The notes beneath the pieces were generated by a model. The model saw only the letters and a program-made list of their open reading frames with translations, was not told where the DNA came from and searched no databases. Source: Leeuwenhoekiella nanhaiensis (lineage in GTDB: Bacteria > Bacteroidota > Bacteroidia > Flavobacteriales > Flavobacteriaceae). From it: a DNA stretch of 64,000 nt. Positions 34,519 to 43,308 of this stretch are shown here, piece after piece (positions within the stretch are counted from its first letter, which is position 1; every line of letters starts with the position of its first letter). Where the stretch lies: NCBI RefSeq assembly GCF_002744755.1, contig NZ_KZ319288.1, positions 310,001-374,000 on the forward strand, given 5' to 3'. A program made the translations under genes and the position numbers.

Positions 34519-35790
34519 ATGGCAGTAGATTTACTACTTGGTCTCCAGTGGGGAGATGAAGGAAAAGGCAAAATAGTTGACGTACTTACTAAAAATTACG
34601 ATATCATCGCACGTTTTCAGGGAGGTCCTAACGCAGGACATACTTTAGAGTTTGATGGTATAAAACACGTATTACACACCATTCCTTCAGGGATTTTTCA
34701 CGAAAACGCGATCAACCTGGTGGGTAATGGCGTAGTTATAGATCCTGTGATTTTCAAAAAGGAACTAGACAACCTATCCAAGTTTAAACTCAATATCAAA
34801 GAAAAGCTTCTTATTTCCCGTAAGGCGCATCTTATTTTACCAACGCACCGCTTGCTTGATGCAGCTTCTGAAGCTTCAAAAGGCAAAGCCAAAATTGGTT
34901 CAACCCTTAAAGGAATTGGACCTACTTATATGGATAAAACCGGGCGTAACGGTATTCGTGTAGGAGATTTGGAACTCGATGACTGGAAAGATCGTTACAC
35001 CGCTTTACGCGATAAGCACATTGATATGATCGATTTCTACGACGCTAAGATTGAATACAATCTTGACGAACTGGAAACCGAATTCTTTAAAGCTGTCGAA
35101 GTATTGAAGTCGCTTACTTTTATCGATTCTGAAGAATATCTGTATCAGGCACAACAAGCCGGAAAATCAATTTTAGCTGAAGGTGCTCAGGGATCTTTGC
35201 TGGATATTGACTTTGGTACGTATCCTTATGTAACTTCGTCAAACACCACCGCTGCAGGAGCCTGTACAGGTCTTGGAGTTGCTCCGGGGCAAATCGCTGA
35301 AGTATTCGGGATTTTTAAAGCCTATACTACGCGCGTAGGATCAGGTCCTTTCCCTACTGAACTTTTTGACGAGGTAGGTGCGACAATGGGCCGTGTGGGT
35401 AATGAGTTTGGTGCCACCACCGGTAGACCACGTCGTTGTGGCTGGTTAGATCTGGTCGCGCTTAAATATGCGGTACGCGTAAATGGTGTTACGCAGTTGA
35501 TGATGATGAAAGGAGATGTCTTGAGTGGTTTTGACACGCTTAAAATCTGTACCCAGTACAAATATAAAGGGGAAGTTATTGACCACCTTCCATACAACAT
35601 AGAGCCTGAAAATGTAGAACCTGTTTATACCGAAATGAAAGGCTGGGCAGAAGATCTGACTAAAATGCAGGAAGACGAACAATTACCAAAAGAACTCAAT
35701 GATTACATTGATTTTCTGGAAAAAGAACTTCATGTTCCTATCAAAATTGTTTCGGTAGGACCAGATCGTACCCAGACCATTCACAGATAG
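34519..35790 (+). CDS. purA: Adenylosuccinate synthetase
   Basis: GTP-dependent joining of IMP and aspartate, first step to AMP. The 423-residue protein has LLGLQWGDEGKGKIVDVL (P-loop-like, catalytic Asp), ARFQGGPNAGHTL with catalytic His, HTIPSGIFH, STLKGIGPTYMDKTGRNGIRVGDL, EGAQGSLLDIDFGTYPYVTSSNT, TRVGSGPFPTEL, GATTGRPRRCGWLDL and C-terminal ISVGPDRTQTI-like IVSVGPDRTQTIH. Full length. Its ATG follows the Fur stop codon with no gap, so the two are co-translated. IMP branch partner guaB lies at 7.5-9 kb. Firm assignment. Confidence 0.98.
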   Translation: MAVDLLLGLQWGDEGKGKIVDVLTKNYDIIARFQGGPNAGHTLEFDGIKHVLHTIPSGIFHENAINLVGNGVVIDPVIFKKELDNLSKFKLNIKEKLLISRKAHLILPTHRLLDAASEASKGKAKIGSTLKGIGPTYMDKTGRNGIRVGDLELDDWKDRYTALRDKHIDMIDFYDAKIEYNLDELETEFFKAVEVLKSLTFIDSEEYLYQAQQAGKSILAEGAQGSLLDIDFGTYPYVTSSNTTAAGACTGLGVAPGQIAEVFGIFKAYTTRVGSGPFPTELFDEVGATMGRVGNEFGATTGRPRRCGWLDLVALKYAVRVNGVTQLMMMKGDVLSGFDTLKICTQYKYKGEVIDHLPYNIEPENVEPVYTEMKGWAEDLTKMQEDEQLPKELNDYIDFLEKELHVPIKIVSVGPDRTQTIHR

Positions 35791-35811
35791 GTCTGCTAAA
35801 TCATAAAGTAC

Positions 35812-35846
35812 AAGCCTGAACATACTGAGTTCAGGCTTTTTTTTTT
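35812..35846 (+). terminator. Terminator after purA
   Basis: AGCCTGAA / TTCAGGCT arms with a 9-base loop followed by a run of about ten T residues, 22 bp after the stop. Ends the rlmD-to-purA run. Confidence 0.9.
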
Positions 35847-35923
35847 GGCTTGATTTTATGCGGCTTTTGGGAGTACCCTAACAAGCTAAAGGCTACATTT
35901 ACGAGGCTTTTAATCAACCAACT

Positions 35924-36967
35924 ATGAAAATTTTTCAGTGCTCTAATTGTAAGAATCCGGTGTATTTTGAAAATACGTCCTGCGAAAAATGTGGTAATCA
36001 ACTTGGGTATTTGCCTGAGGCCGAAGAAATGATTTCCTTTTCAGAGACTGCGCAAACACCCGGCAAGACCGCAAAAAATCTCAAATATTGCTCAAATTAT
36101 CAATTGGATGCCTGTAATTGGTTGGTAGCCGAAGATTCGCCCACTACGTATTGCGAAGCCTGCGCCACCAATCATATGATCCCAGATCTTAGTTTTCCGG
36201 AGAATAAACTCGACTGGCAAAAGATCGAAGCCGCCAAGCGCCGCTTATTTTACAACCTGCATCGTCTCAATCTGCCTGTTAAATTTGCGATTGATGGCAA
36301 CACGTTGAATCTTACCTTTGATTTTTTGGCATCAGATCCTAACGATCCCAACGCGGTAAAAACCGGTCACGCCAACGGTCTTATTACACTAAATATTCAG
36401 GAAGCAGACGCCGTACACCGCGAGTATGTAAAAGAACAGCTTTCTGAACGCTACCGTACGCTTTTAGGCCATTTCAGGCATGAAGTGGGACACTTTTACT
36501 GGGATGCGCTCATTAAACCAAAACCAAAAGTGCTTGGTGAATTCAGAAAATTATTTGGTGATGACACTTTAGATTATGGCGAGGCTTTGCAAAAGCATTA
36601 TCAGGATGGTCCACCTGCCAACTGGCGCGAGAGTCACATCAGTTCGTATGCTACCATGCACCCCTGGGAAGACTGGGCAGAAACCTGGTCGCATTATTTA
36701 CACATTATGGATATGCTGGAGACTGCGTATCATTTCGGTCTTGAGATTGATCCCGAGCTGAAAAAAAATAACAATCTCGACATCAGCTGCGATTTTGATC
36801 CCTATGAAGGCGTATCTATGCGTAAAATCATCAAGCATTACCTGCCACTCACCTATGTCGTAAACTCCTTAAGCCGAAGCATGGGTAAAGCAGATTTGTA
36901 TCCCTTTGTGATTTCTGAACCGGTCATTCAAAAACTCGAGTTTATTCACAACGTCGTGCAATTATAG
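35924..36967 (+). CDS. Putative zinc-ribbon metallopeptidase (COG4307 type)
   Basis: A 347-residue cytoplasmic protein with an N-terminal zinc ribbon (CSNCKNPVYFENTSCEKCG, about 5-23; a second Cys set at 60-90 with YCSNYQLDACNW and TYCEACATNHM) and a gluzincin-like site LGHFRHEVGHFYWD (HEVGH, about 188-192) with possible third ligand in WAETWSHYLH. It matches the 'putative zinc-binding metallopeptidase' family, whose substrate is unknown. Monocistronic or followed 51 bp later by the CYTH gene. A TACATTTA sequence near 35894 resembles a -7 box. Confidence 0.88.
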   Translation: MKIFQCSNCKNPVYFENTSCEKCGNQLGYLPEAEEMISFSETAQTPGKTAKNLKYCSNYQLDACNWLVAEDSPTTYCEACATNHMIPDLSFPENKLDWQKIEAAKRRLFYNLHRLNLPVKFAIDGNTLNLTFDFLASDPNDPNAVKTGHANGLITLNIQEADAVHREYVKEQLSERYRTLLGHFRHEVGHFYWDALIKPKPKVLGEFRKLFGDDTLDYGEALQKHYQDGPPANWRESHISSYATMHPWEDWAETWSHYLHIMDMLETAYHFGLEIDPELKKNNNLDISCDFDPYEGVSMRKIIKHYLPLTYVVNSLSRSMGKADLYPFVISEPVIQKLEFIHNVVQL

Positions 36968-37018
36968 GTTTTTAGCCTTACGGCGAAAGTTTTAATTTTA
37001 TGCACCCAAAATGTATTT

Positions 37019-37594
37019 ATGTACGAAGTAGAACTTACTGCCCGCCTCAAGAACTATCAGGAAACCCGAAATGAAATCCTCAAACTGAAGATAGATTCGC
37101 AAATGCGGTTAGACTATGATGACCGGTATTACGACAAAAATAACCAGCTAACAGGCGAAGATCAGGAGTTTCGACTGCGTACTAAAATCATTATCGATAC
37201 CGGTGAAGCCAGGCACTATCTTACGTTTAAAGATACAGCCTTTGAAAGACGCACCCGTTCAAAACCCGAATATGAGACTCTGGTAACTGATCACGGCAAT
37301 ACCGAACAAATTCTATTTAAGCTGGGTTACGTAAAAACCGCTCATTATGCCAAGCACTGTGAAATTTTCAATTTGTACTATCAGGAAATAGCTGTTGAAA
37401 TCGCTTTGGTACGCTTTGACGAATTAGAAGATTCGTTTATTGAGATCGAAACTCAAACTCCTGAAAAGGCAGAAACCGATTCCCTGTTTGAAATACTCTA
37501 CAGCCTTTTGGATCAACTTCAGATTTCAAAAGAACAACTCACTGAAGATTTCTATATCGAAATGATCAAAGAAGCTCGTGCCAAAAGAGCTTAG
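37019..37594 (+). CDS. CYTH-domain protein (class IV adenylate cyclase-like)
   Basis: A 191-residue protein of the CYTH/triphosphate tunnel family (CyaB adenylate cyclase, thiamine triphosphatase). Tunnel residues visible: YEVELTARL (ExE at about 3-5, with Thr instead of Lys in ExExK), EFRLRTK, HYLTFKD, RTRSKPEYET, AVEIALVRFDELEDSFIEIET. The Lys change makes classical triphosphate chemistry uncertain. No neighbour gives a role: upstream is a zinc peptidase, downstream an OstA-like protein with its own -7 element. Family call good, activity open. Confidence 0.85.
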   Translation: MYEVELTARLKNYQETRNEILKLKIDSQMRLDYDDRYYDKNNQLTGEDQEFRLRTKIIIDTGEARHYLTFKDTAFERRTRSKPEYETLVTDHGNTEQILFKLGYVKTAHYAKHCEIFNLYYQEIAVEIALVRFDELEDSFIEIETQTPEKAETDSLFEILYSLLDQLQISKEQLTEDFYIEMIKEARAKRA

Positions 37595-37660
37595 TTTTCA
37601 AATCAGGTTTTACGGTCTAATTTTGGATAGAAGCCATACTTCAGGCGGAGGTTTTTCCGT

Positions 37661-37668
37661 TATATTTG
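37661..37668 (+). promoter_or_regulatory. -7 element before the OstA-like gene
   Basis: TATATTTG followed by CA, 16 bp before the ATG at 37685. No clear -33 at the standard distance. Confidence 0.4.
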
Positions 37669-37684
37669 CAACTCAAAATACGCT

Positions 37685-39520
37685 ATGCCCGGTTTTCTAA
37701 GACAATTCCTCTTAATCTCAAGTTTTCTTCTTTCGTTTTCGGTTTTCGCACAGGAAGGAAAAGAACTGGATATCACTTCAGACATTTCACAAATAGATGA
37801 AGAAAAATATCCGGGAGCTTTAGTGATGTACAAAAACACCAAGCAGGTATACATCGTTCACGAAGGAATTGAGATGTGGTGTGATCTGGCTTTTCACTAT
37901 AAAGATGAAAATTTTGTACGGGCCATTGGCAATGTCCGTATGAATCAGGGAGACACCATCAGTATGCGTAGTAATTATGCCGAGTACAATGGTGATACGC
38001 AATTTGCCTGGGCTTCAGGGAAGGTAAATCTACAGACGCCTACAGCTACCCTCGATACAGACACCCTTTACTTTGACCGCATTAAACAACAGGCTTATTA
38101 CCGAAGCGGTGGTACCCTTAGAGATACAGCCAGTGTAATTACCAGTAAAATAGGTCGCTATTTTTTAGATCAGGATAAATATTCGTTTATTCAAAATGTA
38201 AAAGTCACCAATCCGGAATACGTCATAGACAGCGAACAACTTGACTTTTATTCCGAAAGTGGGGTTGCTTATTTATACGGTCCTTCCACCATTACCAGCG
38301 AGACCAGCACGGTTTACTGCGAACGAGGCTATTACGATACGCGCAATGATAACGGGTATTTTGTAAAAAATTCGCGTATTGATTATGACAATCGGACGGT
38401 CTTTGGAGACAGTCTCTACTTTGACCGGCCTACCAATTTTGCTTCGGCAACAAACAATATCCGGGTAATTGACACAGCAAACAGCAGTATCATAAAAGGG
38501 CATTATGCCGAAGTGTATAAGGCGAAAGATTCGGTTTTTATTACCAAAAGAGCCGTTGCGATTACCGTTCAGGAACAGGATTCGGTCTATGTACACGGCG
38601 ACCGCCTTGTGGTGACCGGAGTTCCCGATAAACGAATCGTTCGAGGGTATTACAATGTGCGTTTGTTTAAAAGTGACCTGAGCGGTAAGTGCGATTCAAT
38701 ACACATCAATCAGGAGTCAGGCCTTACCCAAATGATTGGCAAACCCATTTTATGGAGCGGTCTCAGCCAGATGACCGGTGACAGCATTCATCTAAAAAGC
38801 AATACCAAAACCGAGCAACTCGATTCGCTTCGCGTGTTTGAAAATGCCTTTCTGGCGCAGCAGGATACCATTCCTTTATATGATCAACCTGATAGGTTAG
38901 GATATAATCAGGTAAAGGGGGTTACGCTTTTTGGTACTTTTAAAGACAATGCCCTGCATCAGATTGATATTGTAAAAAATGCGGAAAGCATCAATTTTAT
39001 GCGTGGTGAGGACGGCGTGCTTCAGGGGGTTGACAAAAGTAAATCGGCATCCATTACCGCAATTCTGGAAGAAAATGCACTTGTTGAAGTGACCAAATGG
39101 CGGCAGGTAGACGGAGATGTTTTTCCACTGACTAAATTCCCGAAGGATCAGCGCGAGTTTCCCGGGCTCAATTGGCGCGGAGACGAACGCCTGCTGACCA
39201 AAGAAGATATTTTTAAAGGAGAAGCTCCCTTTACGCTAACCAAGATTCAGGGAATTCCCCTGCCTGAAATCGAAGAGGATTTCTTTGACAACAGCATTCC
39301 CGAAGAGAAATTAGATATTCCTGGAGCATCGCGACTCAAACCTTCCGACTTTAAAAACCGGGAGGAAGACGCCCCGGGTATTGGTGTGCCTGTTAATGAC
39401 AAAGCCACTTTACAACCCGGCGCAAATGATGAGGAGGAGGACAATACCGATACTCCGCAACTGCGGGAGTTGCCAAAGGAAAAAGTCAAAGACTCTATAA
39501 ACGGTACTCATGAAGGCTGA
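37685..39520 (+). CDS. OstA-like protein (LptA/LptD N-domain related)
   Basis: A 611-residue secreted protein: signal peptide ends SFSVFAQ (about 23), then OstA/LptA-type beta-jellyroll repeats (about 50-400; NVRMNQGDTISMRSNYAEYNGD, ASGKVNLQTPTATLDTDTLYFDR, GTLRDTASVITSKIGRYF, NPEYVIDSEQLDFY). OstA-fold proteins shuttle or bind lipopolysaccharide between membranes. The C-terminus (about 480-611) is acidic and low in structure. Family known in Flavobacteriia as 'OstA-like'. It overlaps the aminotransferase gene by 11 bp. Likely an LPS transport factor; which one is not established. kdsB and an acyltransferase at 50 kb are other LPS genes here. Confidence 0.88.
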   Translation: MPGFLRQFLLISSFLLSFSVFAQEGKELDITSDISQIDEEKYPGALVMYKNTKQVYIVHEGIEMWCDLAFHYKDENFVRAIGNVRMNQGDTISMRSNYAEYNGDTQFAWASGKVNLQTPTATLDTDTLYFDRIKQQAYYRSGGTLRDTASVITSKIGRYFLDQDKYSFIQNVKVTNPEYVIDSEQLDFYSESGVAYLYGPSTITSETSTVYCERGYYDTRNDNGYFVKNSRIDYDNRTVFGDSLYFDRPTNFASATNNIRVIDTANSSIIKGHYAEVYKAKDSVFITKRAVAITVQEQDSVYVHGDRLVVTGVPDKRIVRGYYNVRLFKSDLSGKCDSIHINQESGLTQMIGKPILWSGLSQMTGDSIHLKSNTKTEQLDSLRVFENAFLAQQDTIPLYDQPDRLGYNQVKGVTLFGTFKDNALHQIDIVKNAESINFMRGEDGVLQGVDKSKSASITAILEENALVEVTKWRQVDGDVFPLTKFPKDQREFPGLNWRGDERLLTKEDIFKGEAPFTLTKIQGIPLPEIEEDFFDNSIPEEKLDIPGASRLKPSDFKNREEDAPGIGVPVNDKATLQPGANDEEEDNTDTPQLRELPKEKVKDSINGTHEG

Positions 39521-40700
39521 TTTTCTGAAATATCAGGCACAGACCACACCGCATCCGCTGGCTATGGAGGTTTCTCACGCCAAGGGCTCTTATGTCTATG
39601 ATACCGTTGGCAAGGCCTACCTGGATTTTGTCGCCGGAGTTTCGGCTACCAGTGTTGGCCATGGGCATCCTAATGTGATTAATGCGATACGGGAGCAAAG
39701 CGAAAAATACCTGCATGTTATGGTTTATGGGGAGTATGCTCAAAGTCCCGCGGTTGAGTTGACCAGATTGCTTGCAGAACTCCTCCCCGATCCGCTGGAA
39801 CAAACCTATCTGGTAAATAGCGGTACCGAAGCTATAGATGGCGCAATGAAACTTGCAAGACGCGTCACCGGCAGGCAGGAGATTATTTCAGCAAATCAGG
39901 CTTATCACGGCAATACCTTTGGGGCGCTGAGCCTTATGAATTTTGAAGAGCGCATTGCACCCTTCAGACCCTTAGTGGGGGGAATAAAACATATAGACTA
40001 CAACTCTTTTGATGCTCTAGAGGCGATCACTTCCCAAACAGCCGGGGTGGTGCTTGAAACCATTCAGGGAGGTGCGGGATTTATTGAGCCTGCTTCAGGT
40101 TGGCTTTCGGCAGTAAAAAAACGCTGTGAAGAAGTAGGCGCCCTGCTTATACTTGACGAAATACAGCCGGGTTTCGGCCGTACGGGAACATTTTTCGGTT
40201 TTGAGAATTACAGTGTGGTTCCAGATATTGTGGTTATGGGCAAAGGTATGGGTGGCGGTATGCCTATTGGCGCCTTTACCGCATCTACAGCGCATATGCA
40301 ATTGTTATCAAACAACCCCAAACTGGGCCATATTACCACTTTTGGCGGGCATCCTGTCATTGCGGCAGCGGCCTTAGCCACTACCAAAACGATTTTAGAA
40401 GAAAATTTGATGCAGCAGGCTTTAGAAAAGGAAAAGCTAATCAGAAGTCTTTTGGTTCACCCGTTGATTGAAGAAATTCGCGGGAAAGGACTTATGCTTG
40501 CAGCACTAACGCCATCAGCTGAAATCACCTCTCAGGCCATTCTTCAGGCTCAGGATGAAGGCCTTATTTTATTTTGGCTTTTGTTTGAAGCCCGCGCTAT
40601 TCGCATTACGCCACCATTAACAATTTCTAAGGAAGAAATTGAAAAAGGATGTCGTACTTTAATAAAGGTTTTAGACAAAATCACGTCTAACTTAACCTGA
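39510..40700 (+). CDS. Class III PLP aminotransferase (AspAT-superfamily fold)
   Basis: A 396-residue PLP-dependent aminotransferase of the acetylornithine/ornithine group. Seen: LDFVAGVSATSVGHGHPNV, YLVNSGTEAIDGAMKLAR (PLP phosphate), AYHGNTFGALSLMN, VVLETIQGGAGFI, LILDEIQPGFGRTG (Asp) and VVMGKGMGGGMPIGAFTA with the PLP lysine (about 250). Substrate not deducible; annotated in related genomes as an 'aspartate aminotransferase family protein'. Overlaps the OstA-like gene by 11 bp, so the two are co-translated, but why an LPS-transport-like protein should pair with it is unclear. Distinct from rocD at 24.5 kb: no Cys-rich insertion. Confidence 0.9.
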   Translation: MKADFLKYQAQTTPHPLAMEVSHAKGSYVYDTVGKAYLDFVAGVSATSVGHGHPNVINAIREQSEKYLHVMVYGEYAQSPAVELTRLLAELLPDPLEQTYLVNSGTEAIDGAMKLARRVTGRQEIISANQAYHGNTFGALSLMNFEERIAPFRPLVGGIKHIDYNSFDALEAITSQTAGVVLETIQGGAGFIEPASGWLSAVKKRCEEVGALLILDEIQPGFGRTGTFFGFENYSVVPDIVVMGKGMGGGMPIGAFTASTAHMQLLSNNPKLGHITTFGGHPVIAAAALATTKTILEENLMQQALEKEKLIRSLLVHPLIEEIRGKGLMLAALTPSAEITSQAILQAQDEGLILFWLLFEARAIRITPPLTISKEEIEKGCRTLIKVLDKITSNLT

Positions 40701-40816
40701 AAATAAGCTTTAGGCCTGGTTGTTGATTAATTTGTTAACAACAATATACAGGTCACCAAGGTACGCCTGCTATCCTTGTTAAATTTATAAAGGCAGAAAT
40801 TTTAAAAGCAACGTGT

Positions 40817-42226
40817 ATGAAATTCAATCAAGAACACGAAGAAGACAATTTCCCGCTCACCCGTTTTGAATCTATGTTAAAGACCAATCATGTTCTTTTT
40901 TTCGATTCGGATGAATTTGAGAATATTGTGAACCATTATCTCGAGAATGGTAAGATTGCTTTGGCTAAGAAAGCCGTAAAACTGGGTCTGGATCAGCATC
41001 CCTCCTCTTCAAATCTCAAGTTATTTAAAATTGAAATTCTCATTTTTGAAAATAAACTTGATGAGGCAGACCGTTTGTTAGCAGAGCTCTATGAGCTTGA
41101 ACCCCAAAACGAAGAAGTTTTTATTCAAAAGGCAAATATTTATTCCAAACGCGACGATCATCAAAAAGCTATCGAATTGCTGGAGATGGCGCTTGAAATC
41201 ACCGAAGACGATGCAGATATCTATTCATTAATTGGAATGGAATACCTGTTTCTGGACGATTTTCAAAATGCGAAAATCAACTTTATGAAGTGTCTTGAGG
41301 TTGACGAAGAAGATTATTCAGCCTTATACAATGTGATTTACTGCTTCGATTTTCTGGAGCAACACGAGGAAGCTATTGACTACCTCAATATGTTTTTAGA
41401 TAAAAATCCGTATTGCGAAGTAGCCTGGCATCAGGTAGGTAAACAATATTTCGATTTAAAAGAATACGAAAAAGCGCTGGCCGCGTATGAATTTGCCATT
41501 ATAAGTGATGATACCTTTATTGGTGCTTATTTTGAAAAGGGAAAAGTGCTAGAAAAATTGGGCCGGTATAACGAGGCTATTGAAAATTACCAGATTACCT
41601 TAACGCTTGATGATCCTACTTCTTTCGCTTATTTGCGAATGGGTAAGTGTTATCAAAAATTGGCCTGTGATGATCTGGCCATTAAATATTTTCTAAAAAC
41701 AGTAAAAGAAGATCCGTTACTGGATAAAGGCTGGATTGCAATCACCGATTTCTACACGCGCAAGATGGACTATCAAAATGCGCTGTATTACATCAATAAA
41801 GCGATCAACATTGATAGTGAAAATGTGCTATACTGGAAACGTTATGCTAAAATAAACAACCGCCTTAAATTCTACGAGGAAGCAGAACGAGGATACCGAA
41901 AGAGCCTCGAACTGGGCAATTATGAGCTGGAAACCTGGCTTACCCGTTGTGATATTCTGATTAATCTTGGCGAAAATGAAGCTGCAATCGCTAATCTGTT
42001 AGAAGCTGTGGAGTTTTATCCCGATTCTGCACAGATTGAATTTCGCCTTGCCGGACTTTACTTTTCCACAAATGAGGAGAACAAAGGTCATTTTCATTTA
42101 GAAAACGGGCTGCGTCTGGAGTCTGATTACGATATCATTTTAGAAGAACTGTTTCCGTTTGTTTACGCTAAAAAATCTGTAGTAGAAAAAATAAAGCGCG
42201 CGAAAAGCAATTCATCGGGTAAGTAA
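40817..42226 (+). CDS. TPR-repeat protein
   Basis: A 469-residue soluble protein with no signal peptide, made mostly of tetratricopeptide repeats (about 80-440), e.g. HQKAIELLEMALEITEDDADIYSLIG in part (KAIELLEMALEI), EHEEAIDYLNMFLDKNP, EYEKALAAYEFAIISD, RYNEAIENYQITLTLDDP, DYQNALYYINKAINIDSEN. Acidic and cytoplasmic; a protein-interaction scaffold. No catalytic domain. It follows a 116-bp gap containing the perfect palindrome TTGTTAACAA (40732-40741), which might be an operator. Next gene is a DUF368 transporter. Function unknown. Confidence 0.85.
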   Translation: MKFNQEHEEDNFPLTRFESMLKTNHVLFFDSDEFENIVNHYLENGKIALAKKAVKLGLDQHPSSSNLKLFKIEILIFENKLDEADRLLAELYELEPQNEEVFIQKANIYSKRDDHQKAIELLEMALEITEDDADIYSLIGMEYLFLDDFQNAKINFMKCLEVDEEDYSALYNVIYCFDFLEQHEEAIDYLNMFLDKNPYCEVAWHQVGKQYFDLKEYEKALAAYEFAIISDDTFIGAYFEKGKVLEKLGRYNEAIENYQITLTLDDPTSFAYLRMGKCYQKLACDDLAIKYFLKTVKEDPLLDKGWIAITDFYTRKMDYQNALYYINKAINIDSENVLYWKRYAKINNRLKFYEEAERGYRKSLELGNYELETWLTRCDILINLGENEAAIANLLEAVEFYPDSAQIEFRLAGLYFSTNEENKGHFHLENGLRLESDYDIILEELFPFVYAKKSVVEKIKRAKSNSSGK

Positions 42227-42301
42227 GCGATTAAAGTCTCAGGATTAATTTTTAGCCGACACTTCACCTGGCGATTACCTTCCCATTATAGATTTCTTTA
42301 G

Positions 42302-42309
42302 TACATTTG
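42302..42309 (+). promoter_or_regulatory. -7 element before the DUF368 pair
   Basis: TACATTTG, 18 bp before the ATG at 42328. It supports that ATG over the upstream in-frame TTG at 42307, which overlaps the element. Confidence 0.4.
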
Positions 42310-42327
42310 AGACCTAACCAAGAATCC

Positions 42328-43308
42328 ATGTCTCAAAACAGATCACTGCTTAATTATGCAGTCATTACTCTAAAAGGCCTGGCGATGGGAGCTGCAGATG
42401 TAGTACCCGGTGTTTCAGGAGGAACTATTGCCTTTATTGCTGGTATTTACGAAGAGCTCATTAAAACCATTGACAATCTGGATTTGGGGATCTTTACGGT
42501 CTGGAAACAGGAAGGCTTCTCAAAAGTGGTTGAGACTTACAATTTAAAGTTTCTGGGGGCTCTTTTTCTGGGGATTCTTGTGAGTATCCTTTCTTTAGCC
42601 AAACTTATCACCTACCTGCTTGATCATCATCCTCTTTTACTTTGGGGATTCTTCTTTGGTCTGATCGTGGCAAGTATTGTTTATATCGGAAAGCAAATAA
42701 GCTCGTATACCGTTGGTGTTTTTATTGCCGGAATAATCGGTATTGCCGTATCCTACTACATTACCATTGCTGAACCTTTAAGTACACAAGCCAGTTACTG
42801 GTTTATATTTTTATCGGGTTTCATAGCGATAATCGCGATGATTTTACCGGGGATTTCGGGTTCTTTTATCTTATTATTATTGGGTTCTTACTCTATTGTT
42901 TTGGGTACCGTTCGCAATTTTGTGGATGCTATCTTACAATTTGACTTTGAAGCCCTTAAAGATGCCGCTCTTAAACTCCTCTTATTCGTTTTAGGCTGCG
43001 TCGTGGGTCTGAAAGCCTTTTCACGCGTGCTTACCTATCTATTCCAAAATTTTCAAAACCTTACTCTGGCTCTGCTTACCGGTTTTATGATTGGTGCTTT
43101 GAATAAAGTTTGGCCCTGGAAAGAAGTCCTGTCGTATCGCGTAAATTCTGAAGGACACGAGGTTCCTCTTATTGAAAAAAGCATTTTGCCACAAAATTTT
43201 GATGGCAATCCGCAGATTATACTGGTTGTGGTACTAATGATTATCGGGTTTTTGACTATTTTTCTGCTTGAACGATTTGCAAAAGCGAAAAACGAGCATG
43301 GAATTTAA
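42328..43308 (+). CDS. DUF368 (PopT-family) membrane protein, first of pair
   Basis: A 326-residue polytopic membrane protein of the DUF368 family. Recent work on this family (PopT) proposes that it recycles undecaprenyl phosphate across the cytoplasmic membrane. The N-terminal signature KGLAMGAADVVPGVSGGTIA (about 20-40) and the second, inverted-repeat-like GIIAMILPGISGSFILLLLGSY segment (AMILPGISGSFILLLLG, about 173-190) are intact; about eight membrane helices. ATG at 42328 is preferred to the TTG at 42307. The next gene is a tandem paralogue that overlaps it by 11 bp, so the two are co-translated. Confidence 0.93.
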   Translation: MSQNRSLLNYAVITLKGLAMGAADVVPGVSGGTIAFIAGIYEELIKTIDNLDLGIFTVWKQEGFSKVVETYNLKFLGALFLGILVSILSLAKLITYLLDHHPLLLWGFFFGLIVASIVYIGKQISSYTVGVFIAGIIGIAVSYYITIAEPLSTQASYWFIFLSGFIAIIAMILPGISGSFILLLLGSYSIVLGTVRNFVDAILQFDFEALKDAALKLLLFVLGCVVGLKAFSRVLTYLFQNFQNLTLALLTGFMIGALNKVWPWKEVLSYRVNSEGHEVPLIEKSILPQNFDGNPQIILVVVLMIIGFLTIFLLERFAKAKNEHGI

